Assembly (NCBI RefSeq): GCF_000316115.1
Contig: NZ_JH993793.1
Location: 1 to 64,000 of the forward strand
Reading direction: 5' to 3'
Length of the DNA: 64,000 nt
Source of the DNA: Leptolyngbya sp. PCC 7375
Lineage (GTDB): Bacteria > Cyanobacteriota > Cyanobacteriia > Phormidesmidales > Phormidesmidaceae
The position numbers and the translations under genes were made by a program. This document shows positions 18,734 to 29,600 of the stretch, one piece after another (within the stretch, counting starts at the first letter, position 1; every line of letters begins with the position of its first letter). Under the pieces are notes generated by a model, which saw only the letters and a program-made list of their open reading frames with translations, ran no database searches and was not told the origin of the DNA.

Positions 18734-19271
18734 AGTAATGCTCTCAAGGTAGATTGGTTAAAGAGTGCATCCCAGTTTTGCAATAAGCATAAATACTCAG
18801 ATATCAATCCTTTGTAGGTCGAAGGCTTTGAGAATTTGTCCCAAGACCGGACTTACTATAAATGGGATGCCTTCAGGCTAAATCTCACCATTGGTCTTTA
18901 CCACTACAGCAAAAAAAATCAGGAAAGTTTGAGTTGCCTGCCATCTTCAAATTACGGTGAATTCTTTGATAGCGACTTTTCCTCTACTGAGGGGCATCAA
19001 ATACTTTAGACGAAATGGTTTTAGATTTCGTCTCGTACTTCACTGGATGCAAAAACGCTGTAAGTAACTAACTATCTTTTCCTTTCCTTAAAGTCCATGC
19101 AAGAGTCGAGCGCCTCAAATCCCCCCATAAAACCTGCCCAAAATTGTGGCCAGAGAAGATTCAGGAGCACTGTATTGCTCCTATTTCATGTGATTAGCTA
19201 GTAACAACGAGCGCTCTAGAACTAAAGCGATTCCCTCAACACCACCTCCCTAACTCCCCATTAGGCTAAGC
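18734..19271. other. Intergenic region between the two TPR-CHAT genes
   Basis: These 538 bases hold no supportable gene. The part nearest 18734 should carry the promoter of the 14501-18733 gene. No repeat or clear terminator was found. The size suggests that the two TPR-CHAT paralogues are separate transcription units in spite of their shared orientation. Confidence 0.5.
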
Positions 19272-22200
19272 TCAAACACCGATGTAACTGACAGCGGCCC
19301 AATAAAATGGGTGCTCGAAGGGGCGTTTATCTGGGGTTCGAGTTCGTCGCCCAAGCAATGGAGCAATTTCCCCCTCAGAACTGTTCCGTAACCAAATCTG
19401 GGCCTGACGAAGAGCTTCGCCAGGAGGAAGTTTTTGATCACACCAGAATTCATAAAACTTAGACATGAGAAGCATGGTGCTAAGGTCAACCACAGACCAT
19501 AGGGAAGCAACAACTCCTGCAACCCCAGCTTGCAGTAATCCTGTGGGCAAGCTGACTACCTCGTCAGGCAGCTTGGTTCCTGGGAGTCCTGTCTCACAAG
19601 CAGAAAGGATAGCGAGGCGGACGTCCTTAAGCGCTGCGTTGAAAAAGTCTCGCAGCGATAGAACGTCATCGTTAGCCATGAGGAGGCCACTATTCAGCGG
19701 AGTGCCAAAATTAGCGTAACCATGACACGAGAAATGCAGCACATTGTAGTTGGACAGTTCGGCTAAGACGGCTTCACGGGTTGCCTGTTCGTGTTTCAGC
19801 AAATGATGATGTTCTTGGAAATAGCCAATTGCCATCTCAACCTCGTGCTCGGAACTAGGAAGTGAAATGGTCTTTGTAGGTCGCGGCTCGTTGACAGCTA
19901 GTAGAGACCGAACTTGAGCCTTATCTTTGATAGCTTGGGCTGCTTCCAGTGATCGGGCATTAGGAGTATAGCTAAAAGTGATAGTGTCTAGGGCATAGCG
20001 ACGACCCGTGAGAGTAGTTGAGTCCTCTGTCCAAGCAGCATGGAGGGGTAGAAAGCTGAGATAGCCAGTGGGGATTAGGACAGCTTGAGAGGCCTGGAGG
20101 GCTTCCAATTGCATTACCACTGGTTCCATTAGCATGTCCCAAAGCTGATGTGTAATATCATCGATAGCCTGGAACCAAGAGTCTCGGTTGATACGGCGCT
20201 GATTGTAGGCTTCAAACCAGCCGTGTGACTCATCTCCTTTACCATCAAGCAGCTCTCTAAGTAAGGTTTCGGTGAAGTCATCTAACCAAATGGGTATGAC
20301 TTCCACTGATGATGCGTTTAGAGACTGGTGAACAATCAGAACTAGGCTTCCGTTCTCTGTGGGAGCGAGATAGACAATAGGCTGTCCTGGTATCATGGCT
20401 GCAGCCACATCGTTGAAGTCTGGCTTGTCAAGGAAGTTTTCATAGCCTGGACATTGACGAATGGAGGCAATCGCGTCTTGCAGTCCTTGCCGAACTCCCT
20501 TAGCCCGCTTTCCTAGCTTTGTTTCTGAAACAGGTAAGTCGTCTTGTTTGGGAGAGCTGAGAGACCGTTCGTCAATTTCCAACTGCCGCACTGCCTCTGC
20601 CGCCCGATTGTATTGGCAGTATACCGCTGGATGGGTGTTTTCTAAGGCCGCCAAGTCAGCTCTGTCTCGCTCTATAGCTTCACTCAAGCCTCTGGCCCGT
20701 CCTTGCTCCAAAGTTGCGACAGCTGCATAAAGTTGCCCTTTTCTCGCCTGGGCAAAGGCAGCTTGACGAAAAAGATTATTGGTTTCAAATAGCTCAACCT
20801 CTTGACTAAATCGTGATAGTGCTGATTTATAAAGAATTTCATTAGCATCAATAGCCTTTGCATAAGCTGTTTCAGCCTCGTTCCAACGCTGCTGATTACC
20901 GCAAAGATTACCCAGGAGTCGCGCCGTTCGGCGACATTCATCAGGAAAAAGTTCAGGTTGGAAAACTTTTAGAGCATCTTTGTAAGCAGTAATTGCGGCT
21001 TCAATATTTTGTGTCCGATCACCACGGATACGATCGCGGTAGGCGCTCGCCAGATTCATCATCGATTGAGCCCACTCAAATGGCGTTGCTTTCTGGGTAG
21101 TAACCTGTAAAGCCTGCTTATAAGTAGCAATCGCCTGTTCAATATTTTGTGCCTGATCGCCACAGACTCGATCACTATAAGCGTTGGCCAAATTATTCAT
21201 TGCTGTAGCCCATTCGAACGGCATTGCCTCCAGGGCCCTAACCTCTAAAATCTGCTCATAGATTGCAATTGCCTGCTCAATATTTTGTGTCCGCTCGCCA
21301 CGGATACGATCGTGATAAGCGCTCGCCAGATTTGCCATCGATTGAGCCCATTTGACTGGCATTGTTTCGTAGGTTCTGACTTCTAAAGCCTGCTTGAAGG
21401 CAGCGATTGCCTGCTCAATGTTTTGTGCCCGCTCGCCACGGATACGATCCTTATATGCATTTGCCAGATTATTCATTGCTTTAGCCCACTTAAATGGCAT
21501 CGCATCGCGGGTGGAAATCTCTAAAGCCTGCTTGAAGGCAGCGATTGCCTGCTCAATGTTTTGTGCCCGATCACCACGAATGCGCACAGTGTAAGCGATC
21601 GCTAAATTATTCATGCATAAAGACCACTCGACAGGCATTGCTACACGGGTCATGACTTCTAATGCGGCCTGGTAAGTTTCAATCGCCTGCTCAATATTTT
21701 GTGCTCGGTCGCCATGGATACGTTCTCTGTAAGTAGTTGCTAGATGATCCATTGCTGTGGCCCACTGGAATGGCATCGACTCACGAGTCATAATTTCTAA
21801 CGAGGTATGATAGAGCACAATCGCCTGCTCAATGTTTTGCGCTCGGTCACCACGGATACGCTCAGCATAAGTACCTGCTAAATTCTTCATGCACGTAGCC
21901 CACTCGACGGGCATCGTCTCACGAGTCACAATTTCTAACGAGGCTTCGTAGGTCACAATTGCTGTCTCCATGTTTTGCGCCTGATCGCCATGAATTCGCT
22001 CAGCATAAGCGCTGGCTAAATTCATCATGGATACAGCCCACTTGACGGGCATTGTCTCACGGGTCCTCACCTTCAACGCCTGATTGTATGAAGCGATTGC
22101 TAACTCTACGTTGATAGCTGGTTGACCCAAGGGAAATTTGGCAATTAAATTGCCAAATAGTTCTATGACAGCGGCAATGTAGGCTCGTTGGTTTTCACTA

Positions 22201-22619
22201 ATATTTTCTAGAAGATCAGACGCTACCACTGGGATAGCATCTAACAAATCCATATTGAGTCTAGCTACATTAGCTGATAAAAACTGATTGACAGGCTCTG
22301 CTTTTTTATGATCGGCAATACATTGAAAAATCTCACGCAGAAACTGGTTACTTCCTTGAGTAGTCTGACCATGTGCAACATTAGGATCCACTATTAAGCC
22401 CATAGCTTCAGCGAGCTGCTTAGCTAAATTTTCTAGCCATTGAGCATTGCTCTCATTGCCCTCAGTACGCATTTGTTCTGCTACTATACCCATCCCCTGC
22501 AATAGACCTAGATCCACTAATTCTTGATGAGCTTGTAAGATCACATATTCTTGACCGTAGGAACAACCTAGTAACTGACCTATTAGATCCATATAAGCCT
22601 GCATTCTATGTTTATTCAT
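19272..22619 (-). CDS. TPR-CHAT protein, paralogue of the upstream-neighbouring CHAT unit
   Basis: The 1115-residue protein has the same three-part plan as the 14501-18733 product. It has an N-terminal helical domain (MNKHRMQAYMDLIGQLLGC), eight TPR-like units of 46 residues (about 180-555), and a C-terminal CHAT domain with HFSCHGYA (His about 965) and SACETG (Cys about 1006). The linker has the RGRARGLSEAIERD motif. The TPR units are very alike at DNA level with a 138-base period, showing recent expansion. No small Zn-ribbon or membrane gene follows it, so it may share those of the neighbour. The predicted role is a caspase-like sensor protease. Confidence 0.9.
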   Translation of the reverse strand: MNKHRMQAYMDLIGQLLGCSYGQEYVILQAHQELVDLGLLQGMGIVAEQMRTEGNESNAQWLENLAKQLAEAMGLIVDPNVAHGQTTQGSNQFLREIFQCIADHKKAEPVNQFLSANVARLNMDLLDAIPVVASDLLENISENQRAYIAAVIELFGNLIAKFPLGQPAINVELAIASYNQALKVRTRETMPVKWAVSMMNLASAYAERIHGDQAQNMETAIVTYEASLEIVTRETMPVEWATCMKNLAGTYAERIRGDRAQNIEQAIVLYHTSLEIMTRESMPFQWATAMDHLATTYRERIHGDRAQNIEQAIETYQAALEVMTRVAMPVEWSLCMNNLAIAYTVRIRGDRAQNIEQAIAAFKQALEISTRDAMPFKWAKAMNNLANAYKDRIRGERAQNIEQAIAAFKQALEVRTYETMPVKWAQSMANLASAYHDRIRGERTQNIEQAIAIYEQILEVRALEAMPFEWATAMNNLANAYSDRVCGDQAQNIEQAIATYKQALQVTTQKATPFEWAQSMMNLASAYRDRIRGDRTQNIEAAITAYKDALKVFQPELFPDECRRTARLLGNLCGNQQRWNEAETAYAKAIDANEILYKSALSRFSQEVELFETNNLFRQAAFAQARKGQLYAAVATLEQGRARGLSEAIERDRADLAALENTHPAVYCQYNRAAEAVRQLEIDERSLSSPKQDDLPVSETKLGKRAKGVRQGLQDAIASIRQCPGYENFLDKPDFNDVAAAMIPGQPIVYLAPTENGSLVLIVHQSLNASSVEVIPIWLDDFTETLLRELLDGKGDESHGWFEAYNQRRINRDSWFQAIDDITHQLWDMLMEPVVMQLEALQASQAVLIPTGYLSFLPLHAAWTEDSTTLTGRRYALDTITFSYTPNARSLEAAQAIKDKAQVRSLLAVNEPRPTKTISLPSSEHEVEMAIGYFQEHHHLLKHEQATREAVLAELSNYNVLHFSCHGYANFGTPLNSGLLMANDDVLSLRDFFNAALKDVRLAILSACETGLPGTKLPDEVVSLPTGLLQAGVAGVVASLWSVVDLSTMLLMSKFYEFWCDQKLPPGEALRQAQIWLRNSSEGEIAPLLGRRTRTPDKRPFEHPFYWAAVSYIGV
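21388..21572 (-). repeat. 138-base tandem TPR-coding repeat
   Basis: Within the TPR array of the 1115-residue CHAT protein, a segment of about 45 bases beginning at 21388 is repeated identically 138 bases further on (21526). Neighbouring units match less closely. The period equals one 46-residue TPR-like unit, so the array can gain or lose units by recombination without frameshift. Confidence 0.75.
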
Positions 22620-23684
22620 AGGACGACTTTCCTCTTAAAACAGGTGAGATATACTCAATCATTGATCTCTACGATTTTAAAGAGAGGAAATCAGGGTTAC
22701 TTGATTTTTTCGACTTCCTGGGGGTGATATCTAACGTCCATAAGGGTTAAGAGCATTTTTGCGCCTTTTCCAGGAGAGCATAGGTATTTCAGGCAAGTAA
22801 GTAATAAGGGTTTCAGATTATCTCGTATTCACGTTATCTACCCAATTAAAATGGAGAGTTTGAAGTAGAGGCCCAGTTGCTCTATGTATTCATAATGGTT
22901 GCGATAGACTGACTTGTCATGGTTGGCGATCAGTTATCTGCTTTTATGGAACGTCTATATCAGGCTATTGTTATCGTTGAGGGATGATGGCTGGAGTTGG
23001 TCTGAGTTTCGCTATCAAAGGATTTCATCAACCCAATCAAAGTTTTGCCAATTCCAATACACAATGAAAGTCTCAGGTAGACAGATAGGGTGCTCACAGT
23101 TTAAGCAATGACTAGTGAATACTGGATGCCAGTCAAGTAGTACAAGCTTTTACTCCAAGGTTAATCGACCGATGTTAGCTGGTATTGGTTTCATCACCGT
23201 AAGTTGGCAAATCTTTCATGAGATTGAGCTGCCTAGCAGCAACATTCTATTCTCAAAATAAACCCGACTAACTTTTAACCATAAGTTAGCTAGAATTCTC
23301 CAATTGCCATTGAGAGTTGTTGAAATCAAGCTGTATAATTTTACTGCAATAAGTAGTCACCAAATATGATGAGAATCAGCTCAAAAAAATATCAGAGGTT
23401 TTCCTAGTAATCTCATAAATGGTATTAATGATGAGATGATTTTACGCAACTACCTGTCTGGCAAGAAGCCTGTATTATGCTTCTCTATCATGTTGATGAT
23501 TTTTGAGTATCACAAGATCCCAAGCGTTTGTCCAAAATCAGATAAAGTATCCTCCTCATCAATAGATAACTGAACCCTTAACACTTCATAATGGTTTGAT
23601 GGGGTGTTAAAAGATGTAAAAAGACCGGAAATACCAAAATAGATATGAATTATCTATTTTGATACCTTTTCTGGATCTAAAATA
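22620..23684. other. Long intergenic region without recognised genes
   Basis: These 1065 bases separate the divergent TPR-CHAT gene (minus) and the membrane-protein gene at 23685 (plus). Short open frames exist but show no family features and no convincing ribosome-binding sites. Promoters for both flanking genes should lie here. I see no large repeat or RNA gene. Confidence 0.5.
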
Positions 23685-24302
23685 ATGATATTTAATCTGT
23701 CATTTTTTCTAGTCTGTATCTTTCTAGTATTTTTTTCCTTAACAGCTATCTACGTATTATCAACACTTTTCTTCCAATTAATCTTTCTGTTTACTATTGG
23801 CCTTCCTGATGTTTTTGTAAGTATCATTGTCTTCTTAACATCTGGAGAATTTAATTGGACTCTCGTACCATGGCCCTTAGTGGGAATTGTGGTATTTATA
23901 TTGGCATTGGCACTTGTAAGTATGCCAGTACTAGCCTTAAACGGCTTGATTCTTCTATGCTTGAAAGCTTACATTTCACCAAACTCTGAATCTTCAAATA
24001 GGAGATTTAAATCCTCTACAGTAAAAATCTACTCTTTGGTTCATCCTATATTGTTTATTCTCTCTTTTGGAACAGCTATACTTTTACATATAGATTTAGT
24101 TCAAGTTTATAGTCTAGCTGATTTTTTAAGGAAACCAGTAGCTTCCTTGTTGTTCCCTGCTGCGTTATTTACTAGTGCAGCTCTAGATATCTCATTTGAT
24201 GGCTTCAATTCATTTAACATTCTCATATTTATAGTTCTTGCATGTACCCTTTTGTCAAGTGGTTTAATTATCACTCTTGCAGAAGATAGAAGAGGACAAT
24301 AG
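23685..24302 (+). CDS. Polytopic membrane protein, unknown family
   Basis: The 205-residue protein is mostly hydrophobic, with about five or six predicted membrane-spanning stretches (roughly residues 5-25, 28-50, 64-95, 120-138, 150-165 and 175-198). A charged loop (SPNSESSNRRFKSSTVK) lies after the third. No conserved catalytic or binding motif is recognised. The gene stands alone in the plus orientation and converges with the DISARM-like operon. A 13-base inverted repeat lies between them. Confidence 0.65.
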   Translation: MIFNLSFFLVCIFLVFFSLTAIYVLSTLFFQLIFLFTIGLPDVFVSIIVFLTSGEFNWTLVPWPLVGIVVFILALALVSMPVLALNGLILLCLKAYISPNSESSNRRFKSSTVKIYSLVHPILFILSFGTAILLHIDLVQVYSLADFLRKPVASLLFPAALFTSAALDISFDGFNSFNILIFIVLACTLLSSGLIITLAEDRRGQ

Positions 24303-24618
24303 TTAACGTATCCTAAAATTATTCTATAATGACAATTAATTGCTCAATCTCCACAATTAGCTCTACTGTTTCTGTAACTTTAACGATGAAACCTATATGA
24401 GGAGCTCACTATTTTTCATATCTCCTCTGGGCGAATTTCATGAATAAAAATCTGTGTGCAGTCGATGATTTAAATAGACTAACTTTTCGCAAATTGTTAG
24501 TAAGTATTGGTCACAGATGGACTGATGGAGTTGAAGATTTTCCATCTGTGACCCTATTCACAAAGCCACCTACAATAAAATAAGAAAGCTGATTGCTATC
24601 AATAACTTATGACATGGT
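24303..24618. other. Convergent intergenic region with a strong inverted repeat
   Basis: The region separates two convergent transcription units. It holds no gene. Its main content is the perfect 13-base inverted repeat at 24509-24553, listed separately. Confidence 0.6.
24509..24553. terminator. 13-base perfect inverted repeat between convergent genes
   Basis: The arms GGTCACAGATGGA (24509-24521) and TCCATCTGTGACC (24541-24553) are perfectly complementary across a 19-base loop. Its location between the stop of the plus-strand membrane-protein gene and the stop of the minus-strand helicase gene fits a bidirectional terminator. No T-run follows on either side, so a protein-binding site or the remnant of a small mobile element remains possible. 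Confidence 0.5.
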
Positions 24619-26667
24619 TCAATTTTTTATTACGTCTTCTAAAAATTGGCTAGCCTGATCGTGCCAGGAGATATAAGCGAAGTCCCTAGCGCGGGTGATT
24701 GTGACATAGAGTAGATTTCTTTCGCGTTCAGTGACCTCTTCTTGAGCGATGGGATCGTTTGCTTGGGCCAAGGCTTGGCTGAGGGGTAAGGCATCATTTG
24801 AGACTTGTATGGCAAACACGGCTTTGAATTCTAAGCCTTTGGCACGATGCATGGTGCCTAGAGAAATAGTATTTTCCTGGTCTGTATTGTTATCTTCTAG
24901 CCAATTCCAGGGGATATCAGTTGTGTGTAAGGACTGTTGAAGGGGTTTCAGAAGTTTATGGGTTCTAGCGAATATGCCAATTTCGCTAGGCAATAGTCCT
25001 TGCTCTAACAGGGTTTTGATTTGGGTAACGATGAATGTAGTTTCTTCAGTAGGCGTGTCGAATGCCTGGAGATTTGGTTTTGGACCTTTGAGTAAGCTGA
25101 TGGTGCCTTTTCTGGATTCGCGATCGCCATTTAGATCATCGCTGGTGGAGGCATTAATGCGATCGGCAAATCGTCGAATTTGCTCTGTGGTTCGATAGTT
25201 GATTTTGAGAATGTGGGAACGTCCTTGAACGTTGATGCCCAATGACTTAAGACTAAATTTGCTTTGATAGATGCGCTGGCCGCCGTCGCCAACCATCATA
25301 AAACTGTTGGGCTGGTTACCAGATAAGGTGGATAGGAATTTGAGTTCTTGAGGTCTTAGATCTTGAACCTCATCGACGATGACGGCATCGTAGCTACTTT
25401 GGATTGTGCCAGCTGATAATACAGTGGTTGCCTGTTTGAAGTAATTACCCCAGGTAGTCTTTTGATGATGCGCTAGCTGATTAAAAATAGGTTCGAATAC
25501 TTGCCAGACTCGGTTGCGATCGCGAATCCCCAATGCTTTTCCACGACCACGTCGGCTTATCGAACGATACTCATCCCAGGTAGTAATGCCATGGGGTTGA
25601 ATAATGAACTGCCATTCTTTCCAAAGTTCGGAGCGGTCCAGTGGGCAATCAGATGGATAGTAGGAATCGATTAATTCTTGAATTTCATTGTCATTGATGA
25701 TTTCGTAGCGCTGGTTAGCTTGTCTGAGGATGCTTCCAGCCTGCTTAGCTACGCTACTCACTGTGATGTTGGCCAGTTCATCGTCGGTGCAGAGCAGCTT
25801 TAGGTTATGGATAAGGTTGTCACATAGGGTGGTGACAAAGGTGGTGAGCAATACTTGTTTGCCTTGTCGGGCTAAATGTCTGGCGCGATGGAGGGCGACC
25901 ACGGTTTTACCAGTGCCAGCTGACCCTGTAACTTTGACTGGACCTTTGAAATTACCAGTAGAAAGACGCTTTTGAGAGGGATGTAAAAAGCCGATCCAGG
26001 TGGCGAGGGGAGCCTGAATCATTTTCTCTAACTCGCTTTGGTTTTTGACAGTGATAAAGCGACGTTGGGTATCTTCGTTATCGATAAGAGAAATGCTGGC
26101 TTTTGGTAGGGGAGGTGTGACTAGCTCCCCAGTGGCTAATTGAAGTAGCCGTTCGCTCACTTCTTCGGGTAGCTTTTCGATGATTTTGAGTAAGTCGTCT
26201 TCTGTCAGAAGCTTACGGATTATTGGTAACCATGATGGGGGTAAGCCCAAGGTCAAGAGGTAATCATCTGCATGGCTATCGAAAAGGCCAATCTGATGAG
26301 CCTGCCAGGACTGGCGATCAGGTAATGCTGTCTCAATAGATTCAGTGACTTCAACAATTTGGAGAGCACCGGTTTTGTTATTAAGTTCAACTTTTCGGTT
26401 GCGTGCCCAGGCATAGGCATCGTCATGATGTCCTGCGTGTAACAGTGCCCAGGTATCTCCTTCTTTGTAAATGATGGCGCGTAGTTCTTTACTGATCCGG
26501 GCAGACCATAGATTATCGGTTTTTGTTTTGGTGACTCGCTCCAGGCTGGCTCCCGGTTGAGCAGGGTTATCTTGAAACTTGAGCATGAAGTCAGTTGCTC
26601 GTTTCACTTCCGTGCCACTCAGCATCGCAAGAGATTTGAGGAGCGACTTGTAGATTAATACGTTCAT
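24619..26667 (-). CDS. UvrD/Rep-type helicase with N-terminal RelE-like domain
   Basis: The 682-residue protein opens with a RelE/ParE-like domain of about 95 residues (WSARISKELRAIIYKEGD and LLHAGHHDDAYAWARNRKVE). A superfamily-1 helicase follows. Walker A is TGSAGTGKT (about 246), Walker B is VIVDEVQDL (about 425), a REKNYRT-like ILKINYRTTEQIRRFADRI motif follows, and the C-terminal motifs include GTMHRAKGLEFKAVF and LLYVTITRARD. Its start overlaps the stop of the upstream DEAH helicase gene (ATGA), so it is the translationally coupled last gene of the DISARM-like operon. It probably unwinds or translocates along DNA processed by the other components. Whether the RelE-like part has nuclease activity or is only a structural fold is unknown. 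Confidence 0.9.
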   Translation of the reverse strand: MNVLIYKSLLKSLAMLSGTEVKRATDFMLKFQDNPAQPGASLERVTKTKTDNLWSARISKELRAIIYKEGDTWALLHAGHHDDAYAWARNRKVELNNKTGALQIVEVTESIETALPDRQSWQAHQIGLFDSHADDYLLTLGLPPSWLPIIRKLLTEDDLLKIIEKLPEEVSERLLQLATGELVTPPLPKASISLIDNEDTQRRFITVKNQSELEKMIQAPLATWIGFLHPSQKRLSTGNFKGPVKVTGSAGTGKTVVALHRARHLARQGKQVLLTTFVTTLCDNLIHNLKLLCTDDELANITVSSVAKQAGSILRQANQRYEIINDNEIQELIDSYYPSDCPLDRSELWKEWQFIIQPHGITTWDEYRSISRRGRGKALGIRDRNRVWQVFEPIFNQLAHHQKTTWGNYFKQATTVLSAGTIQSSYDAVIVDEVQDLRPQELKFLSTLSGNQPNSFMMVGDGGQRIYQSKFSLKSLGINVQGRSHILKINYRTTEQIRRFADRINASTSDDLNGDRESRKGTISLLKGPKPNLQAFDTPTEETTFIVTQIKTLLEQGLLPSEIGIFARTHKLLKPLQQSLHTTDIPWNWLEDNNTDQENTISLGTMHRAKGLEFKAVFAIQVSNDALPLSQALAQANDPIAQEEVTERERNLLYVTITRARDFAYISWHDQASQFLEDVIKN

Positions 26668-29600
26668 GCCCTTGGCTCCTCCAGTGCTGCCATAATCTGG
26701 GTGTAGCTATCGGAATCACTGGGGTTGACCACCATAGCTTTATCTCCATTGGTTTGGAGAAATGCCATAGCTTGAGAGGCGTCTGTATTTGTATCTTCTA
26801 GTAGGAATAGAGACTGGCTGTTGCGATATACACGCACCAGGTATTGACCGATAACTCTATCCTCCTGGAGGATGTCTTTGCCTTCTTCTAGGGTGAGCTG
26901 CTCATCAGCATTGAGATTATTAAGAAGGGTTTGCCAGTCTGTGGACAGCATGGCGATAAAGCCTGACAGCTTATCTGTCTTACCAGTGGCAACTGAGTCA
27001 TCGGCAGTTGCCTGAGCTTGCTGGGCTGTGTCAAACCAATCGGTACGATCGCGAATGTCCTTTGCTTTGGTTTTACCAAGTAAGGCTCGACCAATGCGGA
27101 AAAAGATTTTGGCCATTTTGGCCTGGTCGATGAGATCGCCAAAAGGGATCTCAATCACCTCATATCCTTCGCTGCGTAGCTCTTCGCGGATGGCTTGGTC
27201 CCGCTGGCGAGTTTTAGGATTGCCATGGAGGGCTTTGCTCATGCCATCCAAATAGATACAGAGTCCTTCTGTGCGATCATCTGGATCTTCAAAGAAGAAG
27301 TCGGGCACCGTTGTGCCAAGGGGTTTACCTAGGTCAATACGATGTTGCGCGACGGGGTCTGGGAAGCCTGCTCGCTTGAGCATATCTTGTAGCAGGGCCT
27401 CTGGATGATTGACAGGTCGATGATTATCATCGTCCGTTTTGGCAGGTAGTTTCGCTGTAATTTCGTGACTTCTAACTAAGATGTCTTCCCATTGAACTAA
27501 CTTTTCGATGGCGATATGTCGATTGAGGTGGCGGTGATAATAGGCATTGCGGAAGGTAAACAAACAATCGATGCAGGCTGTTTCGCACTGAGATTGACAG
27601 TTGTTTAAGACTTCTAATGCTGCACCAACGACGTCATGCCAACGACTGACCAGCTGTTCTAATAAGCCGGAGCCACCGGGCATCGGATCGTAGAGCAGGG
27701 CATCTACCTGATCGCTGCCAGGACGAGCAACGGTCAGAATTTGTAGATCGTCCAGCTCCATATCCAGAATGTTACTGGCCCCATGACGAATAGCTTCTAG
27801 AACACTGTAGGCAACTTGCTGACTGGCGCAGTCTTGAATGCTAAGGGCATCGGCAACGATATTGGCATAGACACCTGTAGGTGTCACAGGTCTGCCACAG
27901 CGTTGTTGATGGTCTTCAGAAAAGAGTTGTAGATCTGCCTGGGAACTAAAGGGAGAACGGCTGTGTCCACAGACCTGGCAAATGTGGTACCCGAGCTGAT
28001 TGCTACGCACCAGGCTGGCAGGACCTACGTTGACTAGACGCATATGCACATTGCGTCGTAGTTGGACCGATTGAGTACCCCAGTTAAAGGCAATACCGCC
28101 TTCATGGCGATCTTGCTCATAGCCTAGGATGGTAACTGGTAGCTGGAAGCGGTTGTCCTCATCGTCTGAAATATTGGACTGGTGGGACAAGTCAACGTCA
28201 CACATGGGCACAGCTTGTAAATTTGCTGCTGATAGAGCCGATGCTACTTGTCCAGTGCCGATTTCTGTGATGGCCTCGTGGGCGACATCTACCTGAAAAT
28301 GGGTGGGTTCTTCGGGTTCCAGATGGAAGAAGCGGGGAACAAAGCGCTGACCGTTGGCATAGATAAGGTTGCCAGGGACATATTCCCTTAAGGAAACGCT
28401 GGGAGGACGTGGCAATGTGAAATCTCTGAGCCAGTTGATGCTGCGAGGGATTTGGGCTGTACCTCGAATAGACCCAGTATCTAAGCCATAGCCAGGTAAA
28501 AAGCCTTCTGCGGCGAGTACGCCGTAGGTAATGGTGTCGTCGTAGCCTTCGGCACTACTACTCCTACGTTTTCGTTTACCTTTAAGGGTTTTGATCAGAC
28601 TGTCACAGCGTCGGAAAAGGGCATCTTCTTCTGGATCGAGTGATCCTTTTTGAATTCTCAAAGAGTTTAGACGCTCTAGTTGAGTTCTGCCCCACTGTAG
28701 ACGTCGCCACAGGCGCTGGATGACGATAGTGAGGTCATCTCCCATGGTCGCGATATATCGTTTGAGACTTGCTTCTTCAACAGCCATGCGATCGCTATTG
28801 GGCCAGCTATCGGCAAAAGCAGTTTTAACGTGGTCGTATAACGTTGGGCCGTGCTTCTGTAGCAGGGTTGCTAGACTGCTAACATCTAAGGGTTCTGGAC
28901 GTACGAAACCAGTATCTTCAAAGAGATAGTGGTTCACCTGGGGTGGGAAGCAATCGTTGAGAATGTCTGCGATCTCTTGTTGTTCTGGTTTGGATAAGGA
29001 TGACTGAGGTCGCGAAAGCTGATGTAATACGGTTAGCACGGTGGCGTGGACATGTTTTGCCACCATCAATGTATTGCGCAGGTTAAGGCGGGGGGGATCG
29101 ATTTGCCCTGCTAATAGACGGAGAGGGTCTCTAAAGTAAGCACGGTCATGGCTGGCAGGTCTAGCATAGGCAAGGTTGACTGCCATACGATGCCGTCGTC
29201 CAGCACGTCCGGCCCGTTGCCAGTAGTTGGCCGGTAATGGGGGAATGTTTCGCATGAGGACAGAATCTAGAGACCCAATGTCTACACCCATTTCTAATGT
29301 GGGGGTACAAACAAGGGTATTGAGGAGTTCGTTCTCTCCTTTGAAAATACGTTCGATAACTTCTCGATCAGTATGGGGGACCTGGGCAGAGTGCTCTCGA
29401 GGTCGGAGCATGGTAAATCGATCATCCAGGACCTGGAGGTCGTAATTGTCAGCACTCTCTGGTTCAAATTCTAGAGTGCCGCTGCAGCGCCAGGTCATAC
29501 AGGCCATACGGGGAGTAACCCGAGGATGGGCACGACGACAAATATTGCAACGATAAACGCCTTTGCTACGGGTCAATCGAAGCTTATCAGCATCAATTTG

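Noticed and set aside
22914..23111. A 65-codon plus-strand reading frame in the long intergenic region
   Set aside because: Composition and lack of a ribosome-binding site or family motif make it look like chance.
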